Of a stretch of DNA of 64,000 bases, positions 24,601 to 35,200 are shown one piece after another (position 1 is the first letter of the stretch; each line of letters starts with the position of its first letter). Source of the DNA: Proteles cristata cristata (taxonomy: Eukaryota; Chordata; Mammalia; Carnivora; Hyaenidae); NCBI GenBank assembly GCA_017311185.1, contig JAESUZ010003377.1, positions 682,001-746,000 on the forward strand, in the 5' to 3' direction. The notes beneath the pieces were generated by a model that searched no databases, was not told the origin of the DNA, and saw only the letters and a list, made by a program, of their open reading frames with translations. A program made the position numbers and the translations under genes.

Positions 24601-26020
24601 AGATGGGTTCAGGGGCTCCCGCCCAGCTGACCGGCCCTACCTCACATCCCCGGATGTCTCATTTATCTTTTTCCCACAATTGCGGTGTTCCTTTAAGACC
24701 CTAATGCCTCTCCGATCCTTATCATTTTAAGAAATTCAGCTCCCTTCTTTTGAGAACTCAGCCCAAACCCCACAATTTATGCTCCCATTTTCCAACTTTA
24801 ACCATGATCAGCTGGGCTATAAAGTAAGAACACAATGCCCATTGCTGGGCATTAATGGTCCACTATTTATAAAATGGGTCCATTATTTATAAAAATACCT
24901 GGTAACTCAGCTACTGTTGTTAATAAAATCTCATGATTTCTTTTGCCACTCTGTTCATTTGAGGAACACTGAAAGCAGTGCCCAAGGCTCCCAGCCTAAA
25001 GCACAGACAGGAAGAAACTGCGGATACAGTGAAGGGAGAAGGGATTAGGAAGAGATGAAGAGGGTCCATATGGTTTTTAGGACATCAGGAAAGAGGGCCA
25101 CAGTGTTACCTGGGAGATAGTAGTTTGGTTCAAGAACTATTTATTTAGCACTGACTTAGTGCCAAGCTGAAACACAAAGGTAAAGACCAGCTCCCACTGC
25201 TCAACTTGCATTCTGGACGGCGCTGTGGGTAACTTCAGCACGCCGTGGTAAATGCCCTGGGGAAGCCACCAATGATGGCTGATGGGGATGCATCCCATGG
25301 CACCAGGAAGCGCCTAGTAAGGTCAAGGTGGACTTCTAGGAAGAAAATGGCCCACCGGCATCCATCTCATCGACCCAGTTGTCTGTGGCTGTTAGAGGAA
25401 CCCAGAAGTTTAGGGTGATTCACCCTGGGGTCACCTCTAAACCAGGAGTCAGCAAACAATGGCCCGTTTGCTGTTTTTGTAAATAAAGTTTTATTGGAAC
25501 ACAGCCATGTCCATTGCTTACTCTCTCCTCCGCCCGCTCCCGGACGGCAGCGGCACAGCGGAAGAGCTGTGACGGAACCCCGAGGGCCTGCAAGGGTTAA
25601 AATCGTTCCTGTGTGACCCAGCTCCCTACCTTAATGTCACCAAAACTCAACGAAAGGAGAAAACACAACCATATTCTGTATGAAGCCCCATTACCAAGTG
25701 GGAATTCATAACCTCCCAACACCCCAAAACCCAAACCCAAACAAGACAAGTGGTTAGTGTCCCAGGGCTGAATGTGAAGCTGAAGAAGGCTAACTTCACA
25801 TCGGACGGGGGACCCGACAGCCTTTAAGGCCGGGAAGCCCTTGGGTCTCAGAGCACTTGCAGATCTGCCTCCTCAGCCACAGGTCTGTCCCCAGGAGCTC
25901 ACCTTTGACATCATTAAAGCTCGTTTCGGAAAACCCTTCGGTCAGGTCGATCAGGGTCCCCTCAGACTTGCACCGGGGGAGGCCGCCGGAGTTGGCCGCT
26001 CGGATCCGCTGGGCTGCCAT
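7525..26020 (-). CDS. SH3BP4: SH3BP4, SH3 domain-binding protein 4 (complete spliced CDS, 4 coding exons)
   Basis: Coding segments 26020-25903, 21416-19060, 8723-8535 and 7749-7525 join to 962 codons plus TGA; human is 963 residues. Every intron is GT-AG and the frame is kept. Visible parts: N-terminal SH3 (about residues 58-112, with ALYDY-like VAIKDY and GEWWYAH), NPF motifs at 158-160, 167-169 and 235-237 for EH-domain partners, a clathrin-box LLLFD at 191-195, an RSYSLS phosphosite-like patch at 242-247, a ZU5 region from about 316 to 451, a second SH3 (about 653-723) and a death-domain-like C-terminus (from about 750). From family knowledge, the protein is a cytosolic/endocytic adaptor that controls transferrin-receptor uptake with clathrin, dynamin and Eps15, and restrains Rag GTPase-mTORC1 signalling during amino-acid starvation. 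The start ATG has a strong context (A at -3, G at +4). No break or missing domain is seen. Confidence 0.97.
7750..8534 (-). other. SH3BP4 intron between coding exons 3 and 4
   Basis: A 785-bp GT-AG intron, GC-rich, with a CT-rich acceptor tract next to 7750. No repeat of recognisable type and no independent gene was seen. Confidence 0.9.
8535..8723 (-). CDS. SH3BP4: SH3BP4 third coding exon (residues 826-888)
   Basis: This is a 189-bp exon of 63 whole codons (phase 0 at both ends), from [10 protein letters not shown] to GVVDSE. The acceptor follows a pyrimidine-rich tract (CTCTGCCCCCAG) ending at 8724, and the donor GTGAGT begins at 8534. The segment is part of the conserved helical, death-domain-like C-terminal region and includes the run [20 protein letters not shown]. 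Sequence beyond either splice site in the same frame has no family resemblance. Confidence 0.96.
10145..10363 (+). repeat. SINEC with 14-bp target-site duplication
   Basis: Full-length copy, flanked by AAAGGGCACGGCTA (10131-10144) and AAAGGGCACAGCTA (10364-10377). The tail is a run of AAATAAATAC-like units. It is antisense to SH3BP4. Confidence 0.92.
10507..10705 (-). repeat. SINEC, diverged copy with 10-bp target-site duplication
   Basis: Reverse copy with GAGAGA tract, flanked by CAAGCTCTGC at 10497-10506 and 10706-10715. The head has drifted (GAGCCCTCCTGGTGCCCC). Confidence 0.88.
10890..11010 (-). repeat. MIR-like relic
   Basis: CCCCATTTTGCAGATGAAGC with flanking weak matches is the inverted MIR core. 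Confidence 0.5.
11673..11717. repeat. (AC)n microsatellite
   Basis: 45 bases of uninterrupted AC repeat; likely polymorphic. Confidence 0.98.
12325..12551 (-). repeat. SINEC, GGCAG-insertion variant
   Basis: Reverse full-length copy with diagnostic GGCAGTCAGCACAGAG and GACTAAGCCACCC. Flanked by CCTGAGGTAAGTTTCT (12309-12324) and CCTGGGGTAAGTTTCT (12552-12567). Confidence 0.92.
13152..14902. repeat. Minisatellite, about 47 copies of a 37-bp unit
   Basis: Unit core CGGAACACGGAGGTGTGGAC followed by (A/G)GGTGTGCAGAGCCCCC. Units at both ends (about 13240-13440 and 14690-14895) are nearly identical; those between about 13460 and 14600 carry many small insertions and deletions. A common variant is GACAGG versus GACGGG. 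Since 37 is not a multiple of three, all frames pass through it and stay open, which explains the long open frames on both strands here. It lies inside an SH3BP4 intron. Confidence 0.97.
15650..15900. repeat. L2-like relic (weak)
   Basis: AATAAAGCACAAGCCTTATC followed by a pyrimidine-rich region (CTCCCCAGCCTCAGG) resembles the same L2 region; similarity is weak. Confidence 0.35.
16966..17385. repeat. G-rich minisatellite, about 20-bp unit
   Basis: Imperfect tandem copies of GCGTGGCCGGGTGGGAC alternating with GGGGCTGGGGTGGGACTGAG, a higher-order pattern. The plus strand is strongly G-rich. It lies inside the same SH3BP4 intron as the 37-bp array. Confidence 0.92.
18595..18641. repeat. Compound (TC)n(AC)n microsatellite
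   Basis: A TC run leads directly into about 15 AC units. Confidence 0.97.
19060..21416 (-). CDS. SH3BP4: SH3BP4 large central coding exon (residues 40-825)
   Basis: This 2,357-bp exon carries 82% of the protein: both SH3 domains, all NPF motifs, the clathrin box and the ZU5 region. The acceptor is TTTTATGCAG ending at 21417. The first bases TG complete the split valine codon, giving [11 protein letters not shown]. The donor GTAAGT starts at 19059, directly after two ATG (Met) codons. The open frame extends upstream to 21525 and downstream to 18889, but those extensions are intron: they lack similarity to the family and lie outside the splice sites. The exon is GC-rich with dense CpG, which also leaves a long open frame on the opposite strand (18910-20937) that is not a gene. 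Confidence 0.97.
21636..21863 (-). repeat. SINEC, GGCAG-insertion variant with altered head
   Basis: Reverse copy flanked by ACGCCATCTCATTTTT at 21620-21635 and 21864-21879. The head reads GCCACCCACCACCACGCCCC instead of GCCACCCAGGCGCCCC, a small CCA expansion. Confidence 0.92.
21885..22003 (-). repeat. Older carnivore tRNA SINE (short, AAGTAATCTCTACACCC type)
   Basis: Reverse copy of the shorter carnivore SINE whose 3' end reads GGTGTAGAGATTACTTAA in sense. Head remnant GAGCCAGCCGGGCACCCC on the right. Diverged. Confidence 0.8.
22270..22461 (+). repeat. SINEC with 14-bp target-site duplication
   Basis: Full copy flanked by AAAGACTTTTGAGG at 22256-22269 and 22462-22475. Confidence 0.93.
25440..25630. 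mobile_element. hAT-type DNA transposon relic (MER family)
   Basis: CAGGAGTCAGCAAACAATGG, then TTTTTGTAAATAAAGTTTTA and TTGGAACACAGCCATGTCCA, match the widespread non-autonomous mammalian element with these landmarks. The exact family name is from memory and uncertain. Confidence 0.7.
25903..26020 (-). CDS. SH3BP4: SH3BP4 coding exon 1 (start codon, residues 1-39 plus one base of codon 40)
   Basis: The exon begins at the ATG (26020-26018) and reads [20 protein letters not shown] and onward to NDVK, matching the known SH3BP4 N-terminus. It ends with G of a split valine codon (phase 1), followed by the donor GTGAGC at 25902. Just upstream of the ATG is a short stretch that could be 5' UTR. Candidate acceptors end at 26035 (CCCCCCAG) or 26031 (GGCAG), so the true 5' limit of this exon is unresolved. 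Reading past the donor gives a different tail that ends at 25796 and is intronic. Confidence 0.95.
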
Positions 26021-26034
26021 CTTGAACTCTCTGC

Positions 26035-29000
26035 CTGGGGGGCCGCTAACGCGTCATATCTCCTCCTCCAGGTATCCCGGCGCTCGCTGAGGCTCTCTTC
26101 ACGCAACCATGCTGCACTACGGGGTCACCTTGGCAATGTGCTTCTTCCTGACAGACGGGGAAGGATAAAAAATTCCCTTGAGCAAGCGAAACGTAGGTTG
26201 AACAGGGATTTTGTGGGAAGCGGCAACCTGCTTTCTTCCAGAGGCCATTCCGGTAAAGACAGACCCAGGACATTCTTCCAGGCCCAGGAGGAGGGCTCCC
26301 CCCGGATTCCGTGCACACCTACGCCCATCTCATCGCTGTGCGGGGCACGGAGCCGGGCCTGCTGTCCGCACCGTCTCTTCCCCGGGCACAAAGGGGTCGC
26401 TGAAGTTTGTTCTAGCACCTGGCCGGCCTGCTGATCACAAAGAGGAGGACAAACAGGATCTGTGGGGTCCACACTGCCGGCCCCAGGGTTCAGGAAAGAG
26501 GACATACGTCCATGTGCCCAGACGACGGCTGGTCCCGTTAGAGGCAGAGCCCCAGCTGCGACGCTGGACACCCGGGAAAGCAGCACTCAGCGCCTCCTGT
26601 GGCCCCGCCTCGGGGCGAGGGGGTCAGGGGAGCGCTCCCGGCCTGCCCCCCACCCCCGATGCTCCCCTAAAGTCCTCCCTGGATCCCCAGCAAACGATGG
26701 TCCTAAATAAGGTAACACGTTGCCATTTCTGTACGTAAGGCGTGTGCCTAACACGCTCAGCCCGTGTCACCGAGCTGGAGGACAGACAGGCGGACAGAGC
26801 GCCACTCCAGGGCCTGTTTGTCTGGAAGGGGCACAGCCGCATCTCGGGGTCCTGGAGGCGGCGACGTGGCTAGGGGCCACGGGATGACCCCCGCCAGCCC
26901 ACAGGCAGGAACGGCACAGCCAGGAGCCAGTGTCAGAGAACACCCCGTGGGCTTCCCCGGAAACGGGCGGACACGCCACAGCCAGCCGCTCCTGTCAGGA
27001 CACAGGGCAACCCGAGGGCAGGCGAACGGTACCCCGCCACATCGCGGCCCGTGTAAGCCGGTCCCAGGTCCCTATCCCTGGCCGCACTGTTCAAGGACAG
27101 CTGGGAACATGGCTTCTGGCTCAGGAGAGTGGCCTTCACTCATGAGAGGGACCCGGAGGGGGTGCTGCAGCGAGGAGCGGGGGTGGGGGGTGACCTAGCC
27201 CGTCCGCCTCTCCCCTTCCCGCAGGCTCCACACACTGTGCAGCAAACACACCGAGGTTTGCATCCACACTCAGCCGTCCGCGGGGACGTCTGGTGTCAGT
27301 GTGAACTCCGGGACGCAGGGCAAAGAGCGCTGTCTGTGCTGGTTTGTGCAGAGACTAAATACGACAGTCCGTGTAAGGTGCTTGAACAAGGAGCAGGGGC
27401 TCACAGACTCGGTCTCTGCGGCCTGGGGCCTCGGCACCCCGGTCCCGGCTCACGGTGACCTGCCGCAGAAGCCCCAGTGAGGACTGCTTTCCTTCTCAAC
27501 CACCGAACACCACACTCCTCAGCGGAAAGCTCTGGAGAGAAGGCGTCGCGGAGCTGGACGCAGAGACCAGTTCCCAGGCCAGAGACGGCCCTGTGCCCAC
27601 CAGGCGAGCCGGGGGCCACGTGTGCGGGGTACAAGCAAAGCCCACCCCCGGGAGCGGCCCGGCTTCAAAGAGGAAGCGCGATCCGGAGAAAATCGCTGAG
27701 ATGAGAGAATATGAAAATCCTTTGGGTCCAGAAGACCAGTGTCACCTAGGGTGAGAACAGAGAAAATGGGACTCGCGTATGGGGGCAGGGGGTCAGAGAG
27801 GACGGGCGGTGGGGGGCAGGGCGGGCGGAGCTTTCGGACAGATCTGAGACGGTAACCTGAGCTTGCCGGCTAGACTTTCGAATTAATGACCCAAGATTCC
27901 AGGTCTGATGGGTGTCTCCTGGAGATGCAGACAGACAGACATGGCCAAAGCCAGCTGGCTGTGAAATCTGACTGGCACCCTCGGCTCGTCCCGTGGGGGT
28001 CCCCCACCTGGTGCAGAGCGGCCCCGGGCGCTCGGTGAGTGGGGGAGGGGCGTGTTCTCGGGATCAGACTGGAGCGAAGGCTGCCTTCCTCCTGCGCCTG
28101 CCCCACATCCCCCCACCTGACACACGCTCCTCGCTAAGGACACGGGACCTCAGCTCAGGCGAGCTTCAGGAAGAGGGGTTCAGGAATTTCCTAGGAGAGT
28201 GTGTTCTGACCAAGCTTCAAGACAGACCCAGAATAAAAAGGGGGCTCAGCACCTGGCATGCCCGTATTCAACGCCTATGACCTGACTTTCCACTCACGGC
28301 CCGAAGAGACTATTTCACGGAGGGTTTAAAAGAAAAGCTGAAGTGGGCACAGCGGTGAGGCATTACTGCAGAGCGCGGCCTTCGCTCCCACGCTGCCGTG
28401 GCCCTGTGCCCTAGGACCCTGAGGCCGGGCCTGCTGGGGAGCCCCGCACTATAACACTGAGAGTCCAGCCTGACCAGGTGCCTGGGGGAGGCCCGGAAAG
28501 CCACCCAGAGTAGGGGACCTGCCAGAAGGTTCTGGAGGACGAAGAAGAGTCGCCAGACAGAGCAGGGCACAGGGGCTACCTGAGCACTGGGGACTGGCCA
28601 AGTGAGAAGAGAGAAGGCAGCACAGGTGGCAATGGGGTTGGCCTTGGCCCTGGAGACCCCAGGAAGTCACGGAAGCTTCCTGATGGAGAACTGGCCACAG
28701 AGGAGGAAAAGAAAAGCAGCGATGCTATTCTGACAGCGTAGTGGTTACGGACAGGCTGCAGAGGGCTGGCGGGAGGGGGAAGCAGGTGCATGTGGGGATG
28801 GGTGGGCGCACCTGCACTGGCTCCCCCCACAGGGTCCTGCAGGGTGAGTTGCTGTGGTCAGAGGGGCTGACTTCATCCGGGAGCCAGCAGCTCACCTGAG
28901 GCGCCTACGGGACAGGACACAGTTTTCCAGCGAGTGCTCGGGGATAAACATTTACGAGTGATCAGATTCCTGCGTTTGCGATCACGACAGAGAAGGCGAC

Positions 29001-29663
29001 CGGGGCTGAATCAGGGCTTGCAGGGGTGGGGGGTGGGGGGCAGAGGAGAAAGCAGTACAGGACGTCACTGGAATTTCTGGAGATGGATCATTGTTTTTGT
29101 TTACTGTTGATGGGGGACATGGTTGTTACCCGGAGCCTGTTGGCAGTTACATAAAGACCTGCAGTCCTTTCTAAAAACACAGATCCTCTCACAGAGGGTG
29201 CCGTTCAAGGAACACACAAGCCACTGACGGTGCCTTCTGACAAGCCCAGCACTCAGCCAGGGTGAGTGCTCCGAGGTGGGGCTCCCGGACAGCCAGAGGC
29301 AGCGCGTGCTCACCGAGTATCAATGCACTCATTCACAGCACCCCTGCCCGGGACGAGGGACGTTTGTTCTGTGGTGCTCAGTGCCTTGTGTAAAGCCCAG
29401 AACGGCAATTTTTCTTCAGGGACAATGTGAGACCACCCCTGGACATGTCCCAACGCCTACCAATACATGCAAGGCCAGTGCCAACAGAGTCCCCAGCCTT
29501 TCTTCTCACAGCAGAGGGCAGCCAGCCCTCGCCGGACCCGCCCGGCAGACTCTCCCTGGAACCCGGCCCTTCCCTGACCAGATACCATCAAGGTGAGGGT
29601 TCGTGGAGAAGCTCTGCATCTCCACTCACTCCAGAGCCGCCACAGAGAGATCACTGGAGTCAC
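26035..29663. other. Non-coding GC-rich sequence upstream of the SH3BP4 start exon
   Basis: This is probably the intron before the first coding exon, since SH3BP4 has non-coding 5' exon(s) far upstream in other mammals. No open frame here resembles a known protein and no young repeat was found. A 5' UTR exon in this stretch cannot be excluded. Confidence 0.5.
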
Positions 29664-30372
29664 CCGCCCAGGTGGCGGTGATGCTCCAGGGGGAGATGAT
29701 GGTCCGGGGGTGATGGTCCAGGGGAAGTGATGGTCGGGGCGGTGACGGTCTGGGAGGGGGGGTGACGGTCCGAGGGAAGTGATGATCCAGGGGAGGTGAT
29801 GGTCCAGGAGGAGGTAACAGTCCAGGGGGTGGTGACGGTCCAGGGGAGGTGACAGTCCAGGGGGTGACGGTCCGGGGGAGGTGATGGTTCAGGAGGAGGT
29901 GACTGTCCAGGGGAGGTAATGGTCTGGGAGGGGAGGCGATGGTCCAGGAGGGAGGTAATGGTCCAGGGGGCAGTGATACTCCAGGGGAGGTGATGGTCCA
30001 GGGGAGGTGACGGTCCACGGGGAGGTGACGGTGCAGGGGAGGTGATAGTCCAGGGGCAAGTAATGGTCTGGGAGGGGAGGTGATGGTCCAGGAGGGGGAG
30101 GTAATGGTCCAGGGGCAGTGATGCTCCAGGGGAGGGTGACGGTCCAGGGGGTGGGTGGATGGTTCAGGAGGAGGTGGCGGTCCACGGGGAGGTGACCGTC
30201 CAGGCGGAGGTAATGGTCCAGGAGGGGGAGGTAATGGTCCAGAGGGCAGTGATACTCCAGGGGGAGGTGATAGTCCAGGGGGAGGTAATGGTCCAGGAGG
30301 GGAGGTGATGGTTCAGGAGGGGGAGGTAATGCTCCAGGGGGAGGTGACGGTCCAGGGGGAGGTGACGGCCCT
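29664..30372. repeat. Minisatellite, about 39 copies of an 18-bp unit
   Basis: Unit GGTGATGGTCCAGGGGGA with variants (GACGGT, TAATGGT, AGTGATACT). The length is a multiple of three, so frames on both strands read as six-residue repeats rich in Gly/Pro or Pro/Leu/His; these are not genes. Confidence 0.93.
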
Positions 30373-31699
30373 GGGGCAGCACAGACAAAACACTGGGTGC
30401 GCCCCCAGCCTTGCTCACCACTTCTTTCAGCCCCGAGTGCACCTGGCCTGTGCTGCCAGCGCTGTGGGAGCCCGCATTCCCCCTGCTGTCCCTTACACAA
30501 GTGTCCTCTTCTCTCAAGGCTGTCCTTTGATGTCAGGTCACTGCCCAGCTCAAAACTCTCGGATGTCGCTTGCTGCTTTTAAATCCGCGAAGCCTGACCT
30601 CCCTGCCCCGGCACCGAGCCCCCCAGGACCCAGTGTCCACCTGCGCTTCCGGGACCGTCACTCACCTGCCCCCCCAACGTGAGTCAGCTGCTGCCTCCCA
30701 AGTGTGCCCAGCGCTCCGTGGCTCTGCTCCCTGAGCACACCCCCTCATCTGCGCCTCCAGGAAAACGGCCTCTCCGCCCTTCCCGCCCCACCCTCCTCCC
30801 CACAGGCCTGCAGGCTTCTCCAGTGACTCACGTGCTGGCCTCAGACCTGCAGCCAACGTCCCCAAGCTTCAAATTCAAGTCTCCGGAGCCCAAGGACACG
30901 CCCCCGGGGTCCGTCCCTGCCTCGGTCAGAAAAGTCCTGCTGCGGCAAACGGCACGTGCTCGGACTTGCTTTATAATGAGTCCGTGAAGGTTCGTTACGT
31001 GTTTTACCGTACACGACACTACTGCCATTTCCCCCGTGTATTTTCTACCATCTCCCTATTTTATTATTTTAAATTATTTACTATTTTATTTTTACTATTT
31101 TCCTGTTTATGTACAACTTTTAAGGTGCCTGCAGTCAAAGAAACAAACAAAAGCCGCCAGGAAGATAATATTGGGAAGCATTGCTCACCTGCCTTCCCAG
31201 AGAGGGATGCGAAATGAGGTACATGGGTCTCCCTTGGTCCAGGAAAGACTCTAAGGAGCCACACGGTCAAATGCCCGAAGGGCTGAGAGGAGACAAGGCC
31301 AGGTTCCTGCTCCGTTGACAAGAGACCCCAAACCCAGCTCCCCGAGGGCCGGCTCAGAACTGAACCTCCCAGGTCCAACCCCAGCTCGGTGGCTGCCTCA
31401 GGCCCCCTCCGGGCTTCACCACCTCAGTCACGGGTGAATGGCACATTCACCAGCCAAAGAGCTCCGTCTCCCTCCCTCCGGGCCCAGCAGCCACCCTCAT
31501 GCTCTGTGGAGGGCGGTGGGCACGCGAGTGTGTGTATACCCGCTGCCACGCACACCCCGTTTGGAACACGACCCCTGCCTGACCTTCCCAGCACTCCCAC
31601 ATTTACAGTGATCAGCATCTTTCCACCAGTGCTACTGCATGCAACTCTGCCCTTGGGGGGCCTAGCCCTCGGATAGCGCTCAGAATGGTTTTAGAAGTC

Positions 31700-31960
31700 A
31701 GGACTCTGTTCAAAACCCCGCAAAAGCTTGCAGCACCCTCAAGGCCCTGTATTATGGGTCCTCACTAGCTCTGTGGACCCTTTTCCAGAAGTTCTTTCTC
31801 CCCCCGACCTCAGGGCCTTTGCACCTACAGTCCCTGCACCCTGGAGGCGCAAGCCTAGATATTCACCAGACTGGATCCCTCCCTTCATTCAGCTCCCTGC
31901 TCAAATGTCACCAAATCAGCAGGGAGCCTGTGACATCCTAACCCCTCCTAACCCCGCCCT
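31700..31960. repeat. L2-like relic
   Basis: CAGGGCCTTTGCACCTACAG and CTCCCTGCTCAAATGTCACC are typical L2 3' landmarks. Confidence 0.5.
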
Positions 31961-32210
31961 CTCTGCCTACTTTCCTTTTCAACAAGACAAATCCACAAAC
32001 CCTGTGCTGTCCTGTCTCCAGCCCGATCCCTCCAGGAGGATGTTAGCTTTAGGCCACAGGACTCGCTCTGCTTCTGTGTCTGCTGCGAGACCAGCACAGA
32101 GCATGAATGAATGAATCCTATTTGAATAAAGACAAAGGCTTCACAGGTGGTTTGACAGGTATTCCTGGGATAATCTTTCAAGAGTCAAAATCAACACCCC
32201 CCCCCAGAAG

Positions 32211-32275
32211 TCTAGCAGCCCCTGATGGCCACGTGACCCCCGGGGATGTCTAGCGCCCCCCGATGGCCACGTGAC
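32211..32275. repeat. 38-bp spaced duplication carrying CACGTG
   Basis: TCTAGCAGCCCCTGATGGCC and TCTAGCGCCCCCCGATGGCC are each followed by ACGTGAC, giving two CACGTG E-boxes 38 bp apart. Confidence 0.85.
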
Positions 32276-35200
32276 TTGATTAGACAAAGCAGGTCGAATC
32301 TAGGAATCCTAGCCTATCCTGGCGACCAACGTGACACGTTCTTGATCACTGATGGGTTCCCTGGGTGGGCGCCTCAGACGTGGCTGGAGGGCCACCCTCC
32401 CTCCACTACAGCAGGTCAGTTCTCCAGGAGAGCTTGGGCTGTGCACACCCTTGCCCGGGGCAGTTGGCACAGGACCTCAGGACCTCTTGGAATGGGGAGG
32501 GGCAGCCACTCCTTCCCCCCCCTTCTCCCCAGGCCACGCCTGGACTCGGGAAGGGCCCCCCCACCTCCAGGCCCCCCTTGGTTGAAGTCAGGTCTGGGAA
32601 GACAGGAAGGGGCATTACAGCTTCCTTGTGTCTGACTCATAACTAACGAGTTTTTCTTTTCTTTAGTATAAAGGCTGATTCATCTGCCGAGAAAAGAGCC
32701 TGCTCCCAGCTCCTCCCCAGGAACGAGCAGGCCGGCCTCTCAACAGACAACAGCGCTGCACGTGCACAGAATTGTTCACAGATTCCCGAGGCAAACTTGG
32801 GAACCTGCGTCCAGCCTACCGGCCCCCCATGCCGACCGGCCTGGCTCCTCAGGCCCCGGAATCACAGGAAACTCATGTGGGGGCCTCTCTGCCAACCCCC
32901 CACCCCAGGGGCATTTCAAAAACAAAGCAGCCAAGAAAACTCTGAGAACGCGAGTGTCTGTAGGTCCCTTACTCAGGACCCCTGGGTGTGGGGGCGGTGT
33001 GCAGGGCTCCAGGCCTGAAGGTGCGCCAGGGCCGGACCCCGCCTGCAGGAGGACCTCCCCAGTGAGCTCTGTTCGCGCCTCGCTGGAGATGACTCATCCC
33101 CAAGTTTGATTTTAATTTCTGGAGTAAGAGTATCGTGGTGGTTGCATCAGCTTTCCTCCGGGTTAAAAAGAAAGCGATTTCGGTCCCCAGAACGTCAGCA
33201 CAAACTCCATGCCGCCCGCACACCGGGCTCACTTCCCAAACAATAGTGAGCTCCGGAGAAGACACGATTCGAAGGTCCCCTCCCCGTAAACAACAGCCTA
33301 GAGCCTGACACCGCGGGCCCCTGACCCCACGGGCCAGCTGCTGGGAAGCCTGATGGCCTGCGGGGACCGTAGGGGACACCTGATTCGCATGGAGTCACAC
33401 CGAGGACACCGTAAGGCGGAGCTGGCAGTGACCCAGGGAGGCCGAGGTTAGCCTGTGTGCCTGCAAACGTCACCTCCTCCCCCGGAGGCACGCGGACTTG
33501 CAGGGAGGCCCACTCCTCCCCGGCTCCCTGCGTCCCGACCCTCCAGCCGGACCGTCTGGGCAACGACCCAAGTGGAAAACCAGCACGTGACTGGTGTCCC
33601 CTTTCCAGGCTCGCTCTCTGCTGGCAGGGACGGCATGGGGTCCGGTTACGAGAGGGGAGCAGCCGGCCCAGCGAAACCAGAACCTTCCACGCCACCTCGC
33701 GCAGGATGCTTTGGGAGTCTCCTCTCCACAGCCCTGCCTCCTTCTGGGGGTGCGAAGAGCGTGGGTCCCCTCCAGGGGAGGAGTTAGCTTCCCTGACCCG
33801 TGTCTGCAGTGCGCTCAACACCCGAGTTTAGTTCAGGGCAGTGGTGCAGGGGCCGCTCGGAGCCCCCAGCAGGCCGTCGGTGACGACCATGCACCTGAGT
33901 CCCGAGTCCCAGAAACGTGGGCCTATCTCCCGGGCAGGAGGCCCCGCGGCCTGTGTGAGGCCCCCTGAGCGCCGGAGTCTAGGAACAGGGCTCTGTGCTC
34001 AGCAGAAGGGGATGTGAGAGCAGACGTGTGCAAGGAGCCCAGGCCACCCCTGGGGACCTAAAGCTCGGAGGGGAGGAGGTTGTGTGCACCAGACACGGGG
34101 CTGGGAGGGTGTTCGCATGGAAGCCCTGATCCATTCATCCAAAGCCCAAGAACCACCTCCCAGGGCCCCACGGGCGGCGGGGGACCCTCAGGTTGCAGGG
34201 TGCCCACAGGCGTCCCCACTTCTCACTCCATGTTTCTGTTGTCGAAGGAACGAGGGCGGGTTGAGCCGGCGGAAGCTCAAAGGAGGACTCTCGGGTCTGG
34301 GCCATCACAGGGCCGGGGCTCCGCGGCGCAGCCTCTCCCTGCCCGGCCTCCTCCGGCCAGCGACCTGCCACCCTGTCCCTGGGTGAAAACCACAGTCCCA
34401 GGCTCTTCTGCCCGCGGTCTGCAAAAGACAGTCCAAACCCCGGCTCGTTTGCAGACCCTCCCACGCTCCCCCACTGTCCCCCTGTGTCAGGTGCCTTCCC
34501 ATTTCCTGCACTCTCGCCAAACACAGGAGCTGCTCCTCTCATTTGGCTCCAAGGCACCTCCCAGCCACCTCCTGACTCAGCCGGGTGCCTACTTCCTCCT
34601 CTGTTAAAACCTGCCCATCCGAGAGGGACCCCCGGCAAACAGGGCCTTTGCCAGTGGAATCCCAGCTCTGTTCCGAGCTCTCCTGGGCATCACCCAGGTC
34701 TCCTCTGGGCACCGGCCACTGTGATCCTGACCTTCACGGCTGTGATCACTGTGATCACACAGATGACCTGGTTCTCTAACAACCAAGCTGGGAACATGGC
34801 GCCTCTGATGCCCCAGCGCTGAGCACAGGGCACGGCCCAAGCTGGTGCCACCCGTGAATGGACAGATGTCTCCGTCAACCAATCCTTCGGCACCACAGCG
34901 GCCACCCAAGGCACAGGCGGGTGGAGGACCCTGTCCCTTCCCTCCCCTGCTTGTCGTGTGGCTGGGACGGCGACACTCGTGACACGCAGAGAGAAGAGCG
35001 AGGGGGGTTCTACCGTGTCTCCATGGCACGCGCAGACGGGGCCCACTGGCGTCATATCGCCCTCCGTGCCCCGTGCTAACGTTACAGTGGCTGCTCGCGT
35101 CCGTGTCCTTACCCTGCTGCTGCAAACGGCTGGGAGTTCAAAGAACAACCCTCACGCGGTGTGTCAAGTGCTCAGCAAGCATGGGGCTCCGGAATCAGGT

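Larger units (their letters stand above)
21417..25901 (-). other. SH3BP4 intron between coding exons 1 and 2
   Basis: A 4.5-kb GT-AG intron with three SINEs (21636, 21885, 22270) and a hAT-type DNA transposon relic near 25440. The rest, especially 23.8-25.2 kb, is AT-rich unique sequence unlike the GC-rich surroundings. Confidence 0.9.

Noticed and set aside
29626..30682. Gly/Pro-rich and Pro/Leu/His-rich open frames
   Set aside because: Products of the 18-bp minisatellite, whose period is a multiple of three.
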